64,000 nucleotides of DNA from the NCBI RefSeq assembly GCF_001011115.1, contig NZ_CP008874.1, positions 2,021,483 through 2,085,482 of the forward strand. The letters are read 5' to 3'. Positions 34,033-43,321 of the stretch are shown piece after piece (position 1 is the first letter of the stretch; the number at the start of each line of letters is the position of its first letter). The position numbers and the translations under genes are program-made. Origin of the DNA: Halanaeroarchaeum sulfurireducens. GTDB taxonomy: Archaea > Halobacteriota > Halobacteria > Halobacteriales > Halobacteriaceae. The notes under the pieces are model-generated. The model searched no databases, had not been told where the DNA came from, and saw only the letters and a list, made by a program, of their open reading frames with translations.

Positions 34033-34844
34033 TCGTGGTGAAGATTGGCGGCGCGCGGGCCGTCGACCCCCAGGGAGCGATCGACGACGTCGCCACGCTC
34101 GTGGGCGAGGGCGAGGCGGTCGTCGTGGTCCACGGCGGTTCGACAGCCGTGGACGACGCCCTGGAGGCGGTGGGTACCGAGCCCGAATACGTCGAGACCC
34201 CCGACGGCGTCACGGGCCGGTTCACCGACGCGGAGACGATGGACGTCTTCACGATGGCGATGGGCAAGGTCAACACCGACCTCGTGACCGACCTCCAGAA
34301 CGCGGGCATTTCGGCGGTCGGCCTCAACGGGGTCGACGGTGGCCTGCTCACCGGTCGCCGCAAGTCCGCCGTCAAGGTCCGCGAGGACGGCAAGACGAAG
34401 ATCCGGCGCGGCGATCACTCCGGGACCATCACGGACGTGAACGAGGACCTCCTGGAGACGCTGCTCGACGCCGGCTACACCCCCGTCGTGAGCGTACCAA
34501 TGCTGGCCGAGGACGGCGTGGCCGTCAACACGGACGCAGACCGGGCTGCCGCGGCCGTCGCCGGTGCCACGGGCGCCTCGCTGGTCGTCCTGACCGACGT
34601 GGCCGGCGTCTACGAGGATCCCGCGGATCCGACGACCCGCATCGAATCGGTCGACTCCCCCGCGGCCCTCGACCGGACGAAGGCGGCCGCTGAGGGGTTC
34701 ATGACAAAGAAAGTCCTGGCCGCGACCGAGGCGCTCGAGGGGGGCGCCGCCGAGGTCGTAGTCGCCGAGGCGACGGCGGAGACGCCCATCGTGTCGGCCC
34801 TCGAGGGCGACGCCACCAGATTCGAACCGGACGCGATAGCATGA
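34029..34844 (+). CDS. argB: Acetylglutamate kinase / LysW-glutamate kinase
   Basis: A 271-aa amino acid kinase that phosphorylates the LysW-bound glutamate. N-terminal MIVVKIGGARA, HGGSTAVDDAL, AVNTDADRAAAAVA and LTDVAGVYEDP motifs are those of the ArgB/LysZ family. ATG 34029 overlaps the argC stop by 4 bp (ATGA), and its end overlaps argD likewise. Confidence 0.95.
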   Translation: MIVVKIGGARAVDPQGAIDDVATLVGEGEAVVVVHGGSTAVDDALEAVGTEPEYVETPDGVTGRFTDAETMDVFTMAMGKVNTDLVTDLQNAGISAVGLNGVDGGLLTGRRKSAVKVREDGKTKIRRGDHSGTITDVNEDLLETLLDAGYTPVVSVPMLAEDGVAVNTDADRAAAAVAGATGASLVVLTDVAGVYEDPADPTTRIESVDSPAALDRTKAAAEGFMTKKVLAATEALEGGAAEVVVAEATAETPIVSALEGDATRFEPDAIA

Positions 34845-35962
34845 GTGGATTCGTCTTCTCCCAGAAACCGATCGAGATCGAATCGGGCGCGGGACCGTAC
34901 CTGACCGACACGAACGGCACCCAGTACCTCGACATGGGCGCGAGTTACGCGGTCGCGAGCGTCGGCCATGGCCATCCGGCGGTCGTCCAGGCCGTCAAAG
35001 AGCAGGCCGAGGAGTTGCTGTTCGTCCAGGGATCGTATCCGGTCGCGGTACGCGAGGCGCTCCGCGAGAAGCTCGACGCCATCGCGCCGGGCGGCCTCGA
35101 CAACGTCTGGCTCGCCAACTCGGGGACCGAGGCGAACGAGGCCGCCCTCAAGTTCGCCCGCCACGCAACGGGCCGGTCGAAGATCGTGGCGGCGAACCGG
35201 GGCTTCCACGGACGGACGATGGGGTCGCTGGCGGCCACCTGGAAAGAGAAATACAAGCAGGGATTCGGCCCGCTAGCCGGCGATTTCGTCCACGTCCCCT
35301 ACGACGACCCGGACGCGCTGGCGGCGGCCGTCGACGAGGAGACCGCCGCGGTCATCCTCGAACCGATCCAGGGCGAGGGGGGCATCCGCCCCGCCTCGAC
35401 GGCGTACCTGGAGCGGGCGCGTGAGGTGACCGAGGAGGCGGGCGCGGCGCTCATTTTCGACGAGATCCAGACGGGGCTCGGGCGGACCGGCACGATGTGG
35501 GCCCACGAGCCGGCAGGTATCGCACCGGACGTGCTCACGGTCGCAAAGGGCCTCGGGAGCGGGCTACCGGTCAGCGCGACCCTCGTTGCGGACTGGATCG
35601 CCGAGGACCCCGGCAACCACGGTTCGACGTTCAGCGGAAGCCCAATCGTCGCCGCGGCCGCCGGCGCGACCCTCGACGTCATCGAGTCGGACGGATTGGT
35701 GGAGAACGCCGGCACGGTCGGCGGCTATTTGAAATCCCGCCTCGAGGAACTGGAGGGGCCGCGCGAGGTCCGCGGCGATGGACTGCTGCTCGGGGTCGAG
35801 GTGAAACGGGGGGCCAACCGCCACCTCAAGCACCTCGCGCTCGACCACCAGATCCTGGCGCTCCCCGCCGGCAGGACCGTGATCCGCCTCCTCCCACCGC
35901 TGATCGTCTCCGAGACCCACGCCGACGAGACGGTCGCCGCGCTGGCGGAGGTGCTCGAGTGA
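34841..35962 (+). CDS. argD: Acetylornithine / LysW-ornithine aminotransferase
   Basis: A 373-aa PLP class III aminotransferase. It shows ANSGTEANEAALKFAR, FDEIQTGLGRTGTMWAHE, and the PLP lysine in TVAKGLGSGLP. It converts the carrier-bound semialdehyde to LysW-ornithine. It overlaps argB and argE by a few bases. Confidence 0.95.
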   Translation: MSGFVFSQKPIEIESGAGPYLTDTNGTQYLDMGASYAVASVGHGHPAVVQAVKEQAEELLFVQGSYPVAVREALREKLDAIAPGGLDNVWLANSGTEANEAALKFARHATGRSKIVAANRGFHGRTMGSLAATWKEKYKQGFGPLAGDFVHVPYDDPDALAAAVDEETAAVILEPIQGEGGIRPASTAYLERAREVTEEAGAALIFDEIQTGLGRTGTMWAHEPAGIAPDVLTVAKGLGSGLPVSATLVADWIAEDPGNHGSTFSGSPIVAAAAGATLDVIESDGLVENAGTVGGYLKSRLEELEGPREVRGDGLLLGVEVKRGANRHLKHLALDHQILALPAGRTVIRLLPPLIVSETHADETVAALAEVLE

Positions 35963-36987
35963 TGGGCGGCGGCCGAACGCTCCTCCGCGACCTCGTCGAG
36001 ACCCCCTCTGTTTCAGGTAGAGAGACGGCGGCCACCGAGCGTCTCGTCGACGCCTTCGAATCGGCCGACCGCGAGGTCTGGATCGACGAGGTCGGGAACG
36101 TCAGGGCGCCGGCGGACGATAGCGTCCTGCTCACGTCCCATATCGACACCGTTCCTGGAGAGATCCCCGTCCGTGAAGAGGACGGAGTCCTCTGGGGTCG
36201 GGGGGCTGTCGACGCGAAGGGGCCGTTGGCCGCGATGGCGACCGCTGCACTCGAAACTGGGGTGAGCTTCGCGGGCGTGGTCGAGGAGGAGACCACCTCG
36301 CGAGGGGCTCATCACCTCGTCGAGACGCGGGACGTTCCCGAGGCCGTCGTCAACGGCGAACCCAGCGGGTGGGCGGGCGTCGTCCTCGGATATCGCGGCT
36401 TTCACGCGGGCACGTATCGGGTCGAGGAACCCGCCGGCCATTCGGCGCTGTCGGATCGGAACGCAATCGAGCGGGCGATGGCGTGGTGGGGCGACGTCAG
36501 CGAGGCCGTCGAGGCGACCGATGGGGAGTCCGACACGCCGGTCTTCGAACAGCGAACCGCGAAACCGGTCGCCGTCGAGGGTGGCGTGACCGACGACGGC
36601 CTGGCGACGGCGGCGACCGTTGACGCCCAGTTCCGTCTGCCGCCGGGGACGACGGGCGACGACGTCGAGGCCACGGTCGCGGACGCGACCGACGCGGGCG
36701 GCGTCGAGTGGGAGACGCCGATCGCCCCGGTGATGCGGAGCCCACGAAACGCGGTCGCGCGGGCACTCAGGGCCGGCATCCGGGCAGGGGACGGCGAGCC
36801 GACGCATCTGCGCAAGACCGGCACCAGCGACATGAACGTCTACGCCGAGGCCTGGGACGTCCCGATGGCGACCTACGGCCCGGGGGACTCCTCTCTGGAT
36901 CATACGCCCGACGAACACATCGAACTGGTAGAATTCGATCGGAGCGTCACGGTGCTGACCCACGCGGCGGCCGAACTCCGGGAGTGA
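35962..36987 (+). CDS. argE: LysW-ornithine hydrolase (LysK/ArgE, M20-like)
   Basis: A 341-aa M20 metallopeptidase-like enzyme that frees ornithine (or lysine) from LysW. Metal ligands appear in TSHIDTVPGE, GRGAVDAKGPLAA and VVEEETTSRGAHH, and the C-terminal RKTGTSDMNVYAEAWDVPMATYGPG block is typical. Start ATG 35962 (overlapping the argD TGA) or GTG 35959. It is the last arg gene here: argF, usual at this place in haloarchaea, does not follow. Confidence 0.93.
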   Translation: MGGGRTLLRDLVETPSVSGRETAATERLVDAFESADREVWIDEVGNVRAPADDSVLLTSHIDTVPGEIPVREEDGVLWGRGAVDAKGPLAAMATAALETGVSFAGVVEEETTSRGAHHLVETRDVPEAVVNGEPSGWAGVVLGYRGFHAGTYRVEEPAGHSALSDRNAIERAMAWWGDVSEAVEATDGESDTPVFEQRTAKPVAVEGGVTDDGLATAATVDAQFRLPPGTTGDDVEATVADATDAGGVEWETPIAPVMRSPRNAVARALRAGIRAGDGEPTHLRKTGTSDMNVYAEAWDVPMATYGPGDSSLDHTPDEHIELVEFDRSVTVLTHAAAELRE

Positions 36988-37056
36988 GCTGACCCGTTCG
37001 ACCCGTCCGTGCGCACTCCGACCCCTTTTTGCCCCGTCGTCCCCCACGTGTGAGCA

Positions 37057-38307
37057 ATGGCCGATCTCACGCTATCGACCGACACCGTGCCGGACGTCGC
37101 CGAAGACGGCGTCTGGCTCACCTGTATCGAGTGTGGCGAAGCCTACCCACCCTTCGAGGACGTCATCTACGAGTGCGCCGAGTGCGGCGGCCTCCTCGAG
37201 GCCCGGTACGACGAGTACGCCACCTTCGAGGACTTCGACGGCGAGGGCGTCTGGCGCTACGCCGACGCGTTGCCCGTGTCGGGAAGCGTGACCATCGACG
37301 AGGGGAACACCCCGCTATACGAAGCCCCCGGCATCGCCGCGGACGTCGACGTGGCCGATCTCCGGGTGAAACACGAGGGGATGAACCCGACGGGGAGTTT
37401 CAAGGACCGCGGCATGACCGTGGGGGTCCGGGTCGCCGAGCGCCTCGGCGTCGACCGCCTGGTGTGTGCGAGCACGGGCAACACCAGCGCGGCGCTGGCC
37501 GCCTACGGCGCCCGCTCGAACCTGGAGACGCTCGTGTTGTTGCCCGCCGGCAAGGTCGCAGCGGGCAAACTCGCCCAGGCGAGTCTCCACGGCGCGACCA
37601 TCCTCGAGGTCGACGGCAACTTCGACGACTGTCTCGACATCGTCGCCGAACTCGCGAACATGGGCGAGGCCTACCTGCTCAACTCGCTCAACCCCTTCCG
37701 TCTGGAGGGCCAGAAGACCATCGGCCTGGAGATGCTCGAACAGTTCGAGGCCGACACGGGCGACTGGCCCGACCGCATCGTGCTCCCGGTGGGCAACGCC
37801 GGCAACACCGCCGCCCTCCACAAGGCCTTCCGCGAACTGGTCGAGGCGGGCGCGATGGACGACGAGGAGGTGCCAGCACTCACCGGCGTCCAGGCCGAGG
37901 GGGCCGCACCCATGGTCGAGGCCATCGAGAACGACTACGAGGCGGTGCGGGGCTGGGACGACGTCGAAACGCGAGCGACCGCCATCCGCATCGGCAAGCC
38001 CGTCAACGCGCCCAAGGCACTCCCGGCGATCCGGGAGACCGGCGGCACGGCGGTCGCGGTCTCGGACGACGAGATCACCGACGCCCAGCGCGCCCTCGCC
38101 GAGGACGGGATCGGCGTCGAGCCAGCGAGCGCCGCCTCCGTGGCAGGTCTGCGCAAACTCCGCGATGAGGGTGTCGTCGCCGACGACGAGCAGGTCGTCT
38201 GTCTGACGACCGGCCACCTGCTGAAGGACCCCGACGCCGCCGCTGCAGCGGGTAGCGAGCCGACGCAGGTCCCCAACGATGTCGATGGCGTTTTGGACGT
38301 GCTCTGA
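37057..38307 (+). CDS. thrC: Threonine synthase
   Basis: A 416-aa PLP enzyme that converts O-phosphohomoserine to threonine. An N-terminal zinc ribbon (CIECGEAYPP...CAECGGLL) precedes the PLP domain with NPTGSFKDRGMTVGVR (PLP lysine) and ASTGNTSAALAAYGAR; GNAGNTAALHKAF is also seen. It lies 69 bp after argE, on the same strand, where argF often occurs. The zinc ribbon places it with the archaeal form. Confidence 0.95.
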   Translation: MADLTLSTDTVPDVAEDGVWLTCIECGEAYPPFEDVIYECAECGGLLEARYDEYATFEDFDGEGVWRYADALPVSGSVTIDEGNTPLYEAPGIAADVDVADLRVKHEGMNPTGSFKDRGMTVGVRVAERLGVDRLVCASTGNTSAALAAYGARSNLETLVLLPAGKVAAGKLAQASLHGATILEVDGNFDDCLDIVAELANMGEAYLLNSLNPFRLEGQKTIGLEMLEQFEADTGDWPDRIVLPVGNAGNTAALHKAFRELVEAGAMDDEEVPALTGVQAEGAAPMVEAIENDYEAVRGWDDVETRATAIRIGKPVNAPKALPAIRETGGTAVAVSDDEITDAQRALAEDGIGVEPASAASVAGLRKLRDEGVVADDEQVVCLTTGHLLKDPDAAAAAGSEPTQVPNDVDGVLDVL

Positions 38308-38695
38308 GCCGGGGCAACGGTAGCGAGCACAATCAAGTCGTCTCTATAGTGGAAGACATTATTCGTCAGACTCTTTGATTCTATCTGAGACGGGTTTGAA
38401 AACTGACATAGGTTGAACTCCGTTGCACAACTGAGACGTTATTCACCAAAAATTGATAGTCACGGACATTTATTAACGAGATCACTGTTTTAACTGGAGA
38501 TAGAACACGAGTTCAAAATACCCACTCCGCTCTTAAGAGGAGGTAAATGATCTCGCAACAGTTGTCGATGCAAATTTGAGGAGACAATCCACCCGGTTTG
38601 GTTTTTCGACAGATATCTCACCCTTTGCCTTGAAGTGGCGTATTATTGTGAGTTCTACAGAAACCGCTTTCACGAACGACTGACTACCAGCCCTA
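38308..38695. other. AT-rich gap at the left edge of the accessory island
   Basis: 388 bp with visibly lower GC than the thrC side and no credible gene; a minus-strand frame at 38533-38745 overlaps the start of the Bat gene and I reject it. Several TATA-like runs (for example near 38469-38475) make a promoter here likely. Confidence 0.5.
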
Positions 38696-39853
38696 ATGAC
38701 GAAGATTAACGATATTTTCCGTTCTATGGCCACCAATATCCTCAATCAAACGACCCGTGAGCGGATAGAGGACGAGGTATGCAGAAGTTTGGCCACCGTC
38801 GAATCCTATTCTTCCGTCTGGATTGGATCATTCGATGCCGATACTAAGAATGCGAAAATCGAAATCCGCGAATCGGCGAAAATAGGATCAGAAGATAGTA
38901 TCCGTCCCTCGAAGAAAACGACCGAAACGGTTTCCAGTTCACTCGAAAACAAAGAAGTTCAGGTAGTAAACAATGGTCAGAAGGAGCTGGCTCTCGTCCC
39001 AATTCTCTCCGAAGAAATACCCTATGGGGTTCTTGCAATACGTTCGGAGGGCGGCATCGACAATGAAGAACTCGAAATGCTCGAAGAACTGGGCACACTC
39101 GTGGGATTCAGGATTAATGCGGTCGAGATGCGGGAGAGTCTCCTGTCGGGTAGATCGATACGACTGAAGTTTCAAGTTTCTGATTCGCGTCTCTTCTCGA
39201 TCGCGATTTCCCAGCGATCGGAGTCCCAAGTGAGCATCGAAAGCATGCTGCCCCGGTCTGACGGAACGTTTCTTCAAATTCTCAGAATTGACGGAGTCCC
39301 CGAAAGGGAACTCCGAGAAGTTGCCGACGAGCACAGTCCGCAATTAGAACAGTTAGAGAAACTCTTCGTCGACGAAGAATCCGGGAATAGGTGGGCGGTC
39401 ATTACGTCTACACCATGTATTGCCGCGCCAATATCCGAGTTTGGTGGGAAGCTCAAGTCCGCCACAGCGGAAAATGGCGTAGGTGAAGTAATTACCGAAC
39501 TACCTCCCGAAGCCGACGTGGCAGAACTAATGGAGCGACTCGAGTCGGAGTATACGGGTGTACAGATTACTGCAAAACGGGACGAGTCTCGCCAGATGCC
39601 TGCCAATGGAGGAGCGGGACAAAACGAAACTACTGGCGTCGGAACCTCTACTGCAAGATCGCAGCTGTTCGATCGACTAACAACCCGTCAGAGAGAGGTT
39701 CTGGAGACGGCTTACCTGAGCGGTTTCTTCGAAATGCCGCGGCGAAAATCGTCCGTCGAAGTTGCGGAGATGCTCGGTATATCGCAGCCCACCTTCTCGG
39801 AGCATATTCGAGATATCGAGAATGAACTATTCTCGACGATTCTCGAAGAATAA
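38696..39853 (+). CDS. Bat-type transcriptional regulator (GAF-BAT-HTH_10)
   Basis: A 385-aa regulator like the bacterio-opsin activator. Order: N-terminal GAF-like sensor domain (about residues 15-150), central BAT domain (about 155-300), and a C-terminal HTH_10 (about 325-383; RQREVLETAYLSGFFEMPRRKSS, EVAEMLGISQPTFSEHIRD). Such proteins are common in haloarchaea with mostly unknown signals. Its codon use is clearly less GC-rich than the thrC or arg genes, which fits acquisition with the accessory region. No obvious target gene lies beside it except OsmC. Confidence 0.87.
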   Translation: MTKINDIFRSMATNILNQTTRERIEDEVCRSLATVESYSSVWIGSFDADTKNAKIEIRESAKIGSEDSIRPSKKTTETVSSSLENKEVQVVNNGQKELALVPILSEEIPYGVLAIRSEGGIDNEELEMLEELGTLVGFRINAVEMRESLLSGRSIRLKFQVSDSRLFSIAISQRSESQVSIESMLPRSDGTFLQILRIDGVPERELREVADEHSPQLEQLEKLFVDEESGNRWAVITSTPCIAAPISEFGGKLKSATAENGVGEVITELPPEADVAELMERLESEYTGVQITAKRDESRQMPANGGAGQNETTGVGTSTARSQLFDRLTTRQREVLETAYLSGFFEMPRRKSSVEVAEMLGISQPTFSEHIRDIENELFSTILEE

Positions 39854-40002
39854 CGCCATACCGGAATGTCCCGAAATCGTTCCAGAAATCCCCGTCGAGC
39901 GGAGTACCTACAATAGAGGGCCCCACTTCCAAGCCCCCTTAACTCACAGAGAACGCCCCCTATTGATCGCTCTCGGAGAGTTGTCTTCCTTTGCGAACCG
40001 TG

Positions 40003-40548
40003 TTACTCGATTTCCAAATTGATATTGAGGTCGACCTGGTTCGTGACGTTGTCGTAGAGGGGAGACGTTTGTCTGACTTCCTCGTGAAGTTCCTCGATTG
40101 CCTCATCAGGGGCCTCCGTCTCGATATGTGCCGTACAGTCTATCTCGTCGTAGCCCGCTCTAACATCTCCGAGGCCGAAAAATCCGCGCAGGTCTAACGC
40201 GCCTTCGAATTCGAACTCCATGTCGTCTATCTCGATTCCCTTGGCGGTGGCGTGTCCGGCGTACGTGACGCTCAGACACGATCCAATCGCCCCGAGAAGG
40301 AGCTCCACCGCATTGGGACCCTCACGGTCGCCGAGTAGTTCCTCCGGTTCGTCTCCGACTATCTCAAACTGGGGAGAATCGACAGTTTCACCGGCGTGTT
40401 CAAATTCACCAATTCTCGTCAGGTTTGAGAACCCGCCCGTCCATTCCGTCACCGACCGAAACGTGAACGATGCGGCTTCGGGATTCTGTTCTGCTTCCTT
40501 AACGAGACTGTTCAGTTCCTGTGTCGGCAGTCCGTTTACTTCGTCCAT
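40003..40548 (-). CDS. OsmC family protein
   Basis: A 181-aa OsmC/Ohr-like protein. The family reduces organic hydroperoxides through a cysteine pair. The first Cys is visible (LLGAIGSCLSVTYAGHA), but the second position reads RQTSPLYDNVTN with serine, so peroxidase activity may be lost or changed. It lies in the lower-GC island opposite the Bat-type regulator, with a 149-bp gap between the convergent genes. Confidence 0.85.
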   Translation of the reverse strand: MDEVNGLPTQELNSLVKEAEQNPEAASFTFRSVTEWTGGFSNLTRIGEFEHAGETVDSPQFEIVGDEPEELLGDREGPNAVELLLGAIGSCLSVTYAGHATAKGIEIDDMEFEFEGALDLRGFFGLGDVRAGYDEIDCTAHIETEAPDEAIEELHEEVRQTSPLYDNVTNQVDLNINLEIE

Positions 40549-41057
40549 CTACGGTTTCAGAACGTTCCTTGCACGAGAAAATACTCCACCCTATGACTAT
40601 AGGCTCACGCGATGGTAGCCGTTTGGAGTGATTGCTCACCTTCGCAAGGTTCAATTGCGTCAAAGTCGAATCTATCGTGATTGCCAATTATTCAATCGGT
40701 TCAAAGTATCGATTGCCCAAAGAGGATTCTAACTGTCTCCAGCACTCCTCGACCGAATTTAGGTGGGGTCAATAGGCTAACAATCGAACGGATCCAATGC
40801 CGTCCCGATCAACGAGATTGGTCACGGTTGACCCGCAAAAATAAAGTGCTCTTTCGAGAACCTGCTGCTGAATTCGCGCCTTCTATTCAGCACCAACCGT
40901 CCTGACAAGGTTCAGATATTGCGATTTCTCCAGTGCAAGATAGAGACCATGTAGTCAGCAATCGGTTATTGTTTTGTTTCGCGTCCTCGGTAGTGAAACA
41001 GGCGTTAGATAGGTGTGCGTATCGACCAATAATAATTTGAAATCAACTGAAAATTCG
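40549..41057. other. AT-rich gene-free stretch with palindromic element
   Basis: 509 bp without a credible gene. It holds the 27-bp palindrome at 40866-40892, also found at two other places in the island. An open frame here (40681-40905) reads into the palindrome and is taken as noise from an old element end. Confidence 0.55.
40866..40892. repeat. Palindromic element, copy A
   Basis: Arms TGCTGAAT (40866-40873) and ATTCAGCA (40885-40892) around an 11-bp spacer (TCGCGCCTTCT). The same design occurs at 41910-41938 and, interrupted by a MITE-like insertion, at 43708-43988. Confidence 0.8.
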
Positions 41058-41741
41058 TCACTGAATGATAGTATACGACGTGTGTTCGGCGAGTGTATCC
41101 AACAAATGGGTCTTCATCCGGTCTTTATCTGAACTGCTGATTCGCGCTCCAGATGGATGCATGAGTCCGATGATTTTTGGGCTGCTGCTTTCCGAACGGA
41201 CCACTAACCGCTCCCGACCCCGCTTAATCGGCTGGCCATTAGTTAGATTGAGGAGACGTTTGATTTTATCCCATGTTCCTATGCCTTCCGCTATAATTAC
41301 AGACGGCTCAACCTTGTCGATGATGTCCATGACACGACTGGAGCAAAATCTCTCCATTTCTTCTCGACGCTCTTTGGATAGCTTTGCTTTCCAATAATCT
41401 CTATCAGGGGCTCGGAAGAAATTGACATTCGTCTTGACGCTTTCCTCTAACGGGCTGGTATTCCCGCCAAATAAATAGCGCATCTCCTCTGCTATCCTCC
41501 AATCCGTGGATATGTACTCGTGGGTTTCTGGCAATGCGAAGTCTCCTGATTCAAATCGCTCGCGGTAGGGCTGGAAACTGGCTGCTTTGCCCCCTGGCTG
41601 TTCTCCAATAATTAGTATCTCGGCCGACGTTGTGACTGGGCCATAAAACACTTTGAAACCATGTTCCCAATCGGAGTGGTTCTCTTTCCAGAACCGGAAT
41701 ACCTCTTGTTGTAATTTTCTTCCCCAGCGGTCGCAATTCAT
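41058..41741 (-). CDS. Uracil-DNA glycosylase superfamily-like protein
   Basis: A 227-aa protein with weak but ordered UDG-superfamily motifs: ILIIGEQPGG near residue 45 (catalytic GExPG loop), KTNVNFFRAP in the middle and LMHPSGAR near the C-terminus (the HPS loop). It differs enough from families 4 and 5 that substrate and activity are uncertain; it may be a nucleotide-damage or modified-base enzyme. Codon use is AT-leaning. It lies in the accessory island between palindrome copies A and B, a common place for defence or phage-related genes. Confidence 0.65.
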   Translation of the reverse strand: MNCDRWGRKLQQEVFRFWKENHSDWEHGFKVFYGPVTTSAEILIIGEQPGGKAASFQPYRERFESGDFALPETHEYISTDWRIAEEMRYLFGGNTSPLEESVKTNVNFFRAPDRDYWKAKLSKERREEMERFCSSRVMDIIDKVEPSVIIAEGIGTWDKIKRLLNLTNGQPIKRGRERLVVRSESSSPKIIGLMHPSGARISSSDKDRMKTHLLDTLAEHTSYTIIQ

Positions 41742-42040
41742 ATTCTAAGTGGGCATTGACAGCGAACATAAATTTGTTGATGAATTTTCTATTGGCAATT
41801 GGCTGAATGCCCATTGTTGGTAAGTCCAAACTATTGGTTAATACCTCACTCTTGCTGATTACCGGCTTGGCATCGACCGATTCGACCTGACGTAATCTGA
41901 GAAGACTCTGTGCAAGATGCGCGCCCTGTATTCATCACGCACGCATTTCTCCAAGTATTGAGATTTGCGTCAGGAATCGGGCTCGGCAGAACTTGAAGCC
42001 GGTCGCCTCAATACGGCTCAAACCCTATTTACTCAGTATG
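41742..42040. other. Gene-free stretch with palindrome copy B
   Basis: About 300 bp upstream of the UDG-like gene. It contains palindrome copy B at 41910-41938 and a promoter for the minus-strand gene; nothing else seen. Confidence 0.5.
41910..41938. repeat. Palindromic element, copy B (degenerate)
   Basis: A 29-bp match to copy C with five differences. The downstream 50 bp (to about 41985) also resemble the DNA after copy C (about 43983-44032), so the repeated unit is larger than the palindrome. Confidence 0.7.
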
Positions 42041-43213
42041 TCAGAGTTGGTCGATCGGCTTATTGATTATCTTGAACACCTCGCTTGCCCGGTAGAACCG
42101 ATTCCGCTCTTTTCCAGTGAGTTCTTCGAGAATCCCATCGTCTTTGAGCTGCCCCACCAACCGATTCGCCGTACTGTATTCGACAGCTAACCACTCGGCT
42201 GCCGTATTTACGTCAAGGTACGGATCTTCGAACAGTCGCATGACCAATTCGAGGATGTTTTCAGACCGCTCGCTCTGGTAGCGCCGTTGATAGTCCTCAC
42301 GGAGGTCAACCAGCAAGTTTGCCCGCTGATGGGCTTCGTCTGCTTGAAACTGCACGCCACGCAAGAAAAACAGGAGCCAGTCGTCCCATTCACCGTGCTG
42401 GCTGACAGCTAAAAGATGATCAACGTACTCCGAACGTCGTGCGTTGAAATACGAACTCAGGTAGAGATATGGTTCGGGCAAGAGACCGCCACGTTGCAGA
42501 AGGAGACTGATCAACAGCCGCCCGAGCCGTCCGTTCCCATCGAGAAACGGGTGAATCGTCTCGAACTGGTAGTGAATCAGTCCGATGCGGAGGAGTGGAT
42601 GGAGATCGGTATCCCGGCTCGCGTATTCGAGTACGTCTTCGAGGAGGTCGGGAATCTCGTTCGGCGGTGGTGGAACGTACCTGGCGTCCTGAATGTAGGG
42701 CGTACTGCCGATGAAGTTCTGGGTCGTACGGAGTTCGCCAGGGTCCGCCTCATCTCCACGGACACCCGAAAGCAACCGGTCGTGCATTTCGCACAGCAAT
42801 TCGACGGTTATTGGATCGCCCGCTGTGATCGCATCCAATCCGTGCGTCAATGCGTGCAGATAGTTGACGACTTCCTGGGTTCCCTGCTGCCTGTCTTCAT
42901 CGATAAGGCCCTCTTGTCCGGCCTCGTACGCGTAGATATCTGAAAGGGTGGCATGTGTCCCCTCGATTTGCGAGGATTCGAGCGCTTCTTTTCGGATAAA
43001 CGGTTCGATCAGGATCTCTCTCGAGCCGACACGTGGACCGATACCGTGGAGTCGCCCGAGTGCCTGTGTCGCCTCTGCCAGTGGTGTGATGACCGGTTCC
43101 GTATCGATTGTGGGGGGAAGTGGGTCAGGCCGGAACGCCGAATACGTCCCCTTCGATGTCGTCGTGGGAACGATTTCCCCGGGAGCCGTTTCGTCGAAGT
43201 CGTCTCGCTTCAT
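42041..43213 (-). CDS. Fic domain protein with C-terminal winged helix
   Basis: A 390-aa Fic protein; Fic enzymes usually transfer AMP from ATP to target proteins. The active-site motif HPFLDGNGRLGR (near residue 215) is intact, and an N-terminal inhibitory helix motif (SSQIEGTHAT, Glu near residue 84) marks a self-inhibited class II Fic. A C-terminal wHTH-like region (TAAEWLAVEYSTANRLVGQL) suggests autoregulation or DNA binding. Start ATG 43213 (MKRDDFDETAP) or 43234. It lies alone in the accessory island, with no partner antitoxin gene. Confidence 0.9.
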   Translation of the reverse strand: MKRDDFDETAPGEIVPTTTSKGTYSAFRPDPLPPTIDTEPVITPLAEATQALGRLHGIGPRVGSREILIEPFIRKEALESSQIEGTHATLSDIYAYEAGQEGLIDEDRQQGTQEVVNYLHALTHGLDAITAGDPITVELLCEMHDRLLSGVRGDEADPGELRTTQNFIGSTPYIQDARYVPPPPNEIPDLLEDVLEYASRDTDLHPLLRIGLIHYQFETIHPFLDGNGRLGRLLISLLLQRGGLLPEPYLYLSSYFNARRSEYVDHLLAVSQHGEWDDWLLFFLRGVQFQADEAHQRANLLVDLREDYQRRYQSERSENILELVMRLFEDPYLDVNTAAEWLAVEYSTANRLVGQLKDDGILEELTGKERNRFYRASEVFKIINKPIDQL

Positions 43214-43321
43214 CAGTGGTATCCCTACAAACACACAGGCCGCTATTGGTATTTTCGGTGGTAAATCATAATAGACCAGGAGCTACCGACACTGTTCCAA
43301 CTACTCGCAATCTCTGGAGGC

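Noticed and set aside
38533..38745. A 70-codon minus-strand frame
   Set aside because: It overlaps the start of the Bat-type gene and resembles no family.
40681..40905. A 74-codon plus-strand frame
   Set aside because: It ends in the palindromic element and has no coding character; likely noise.
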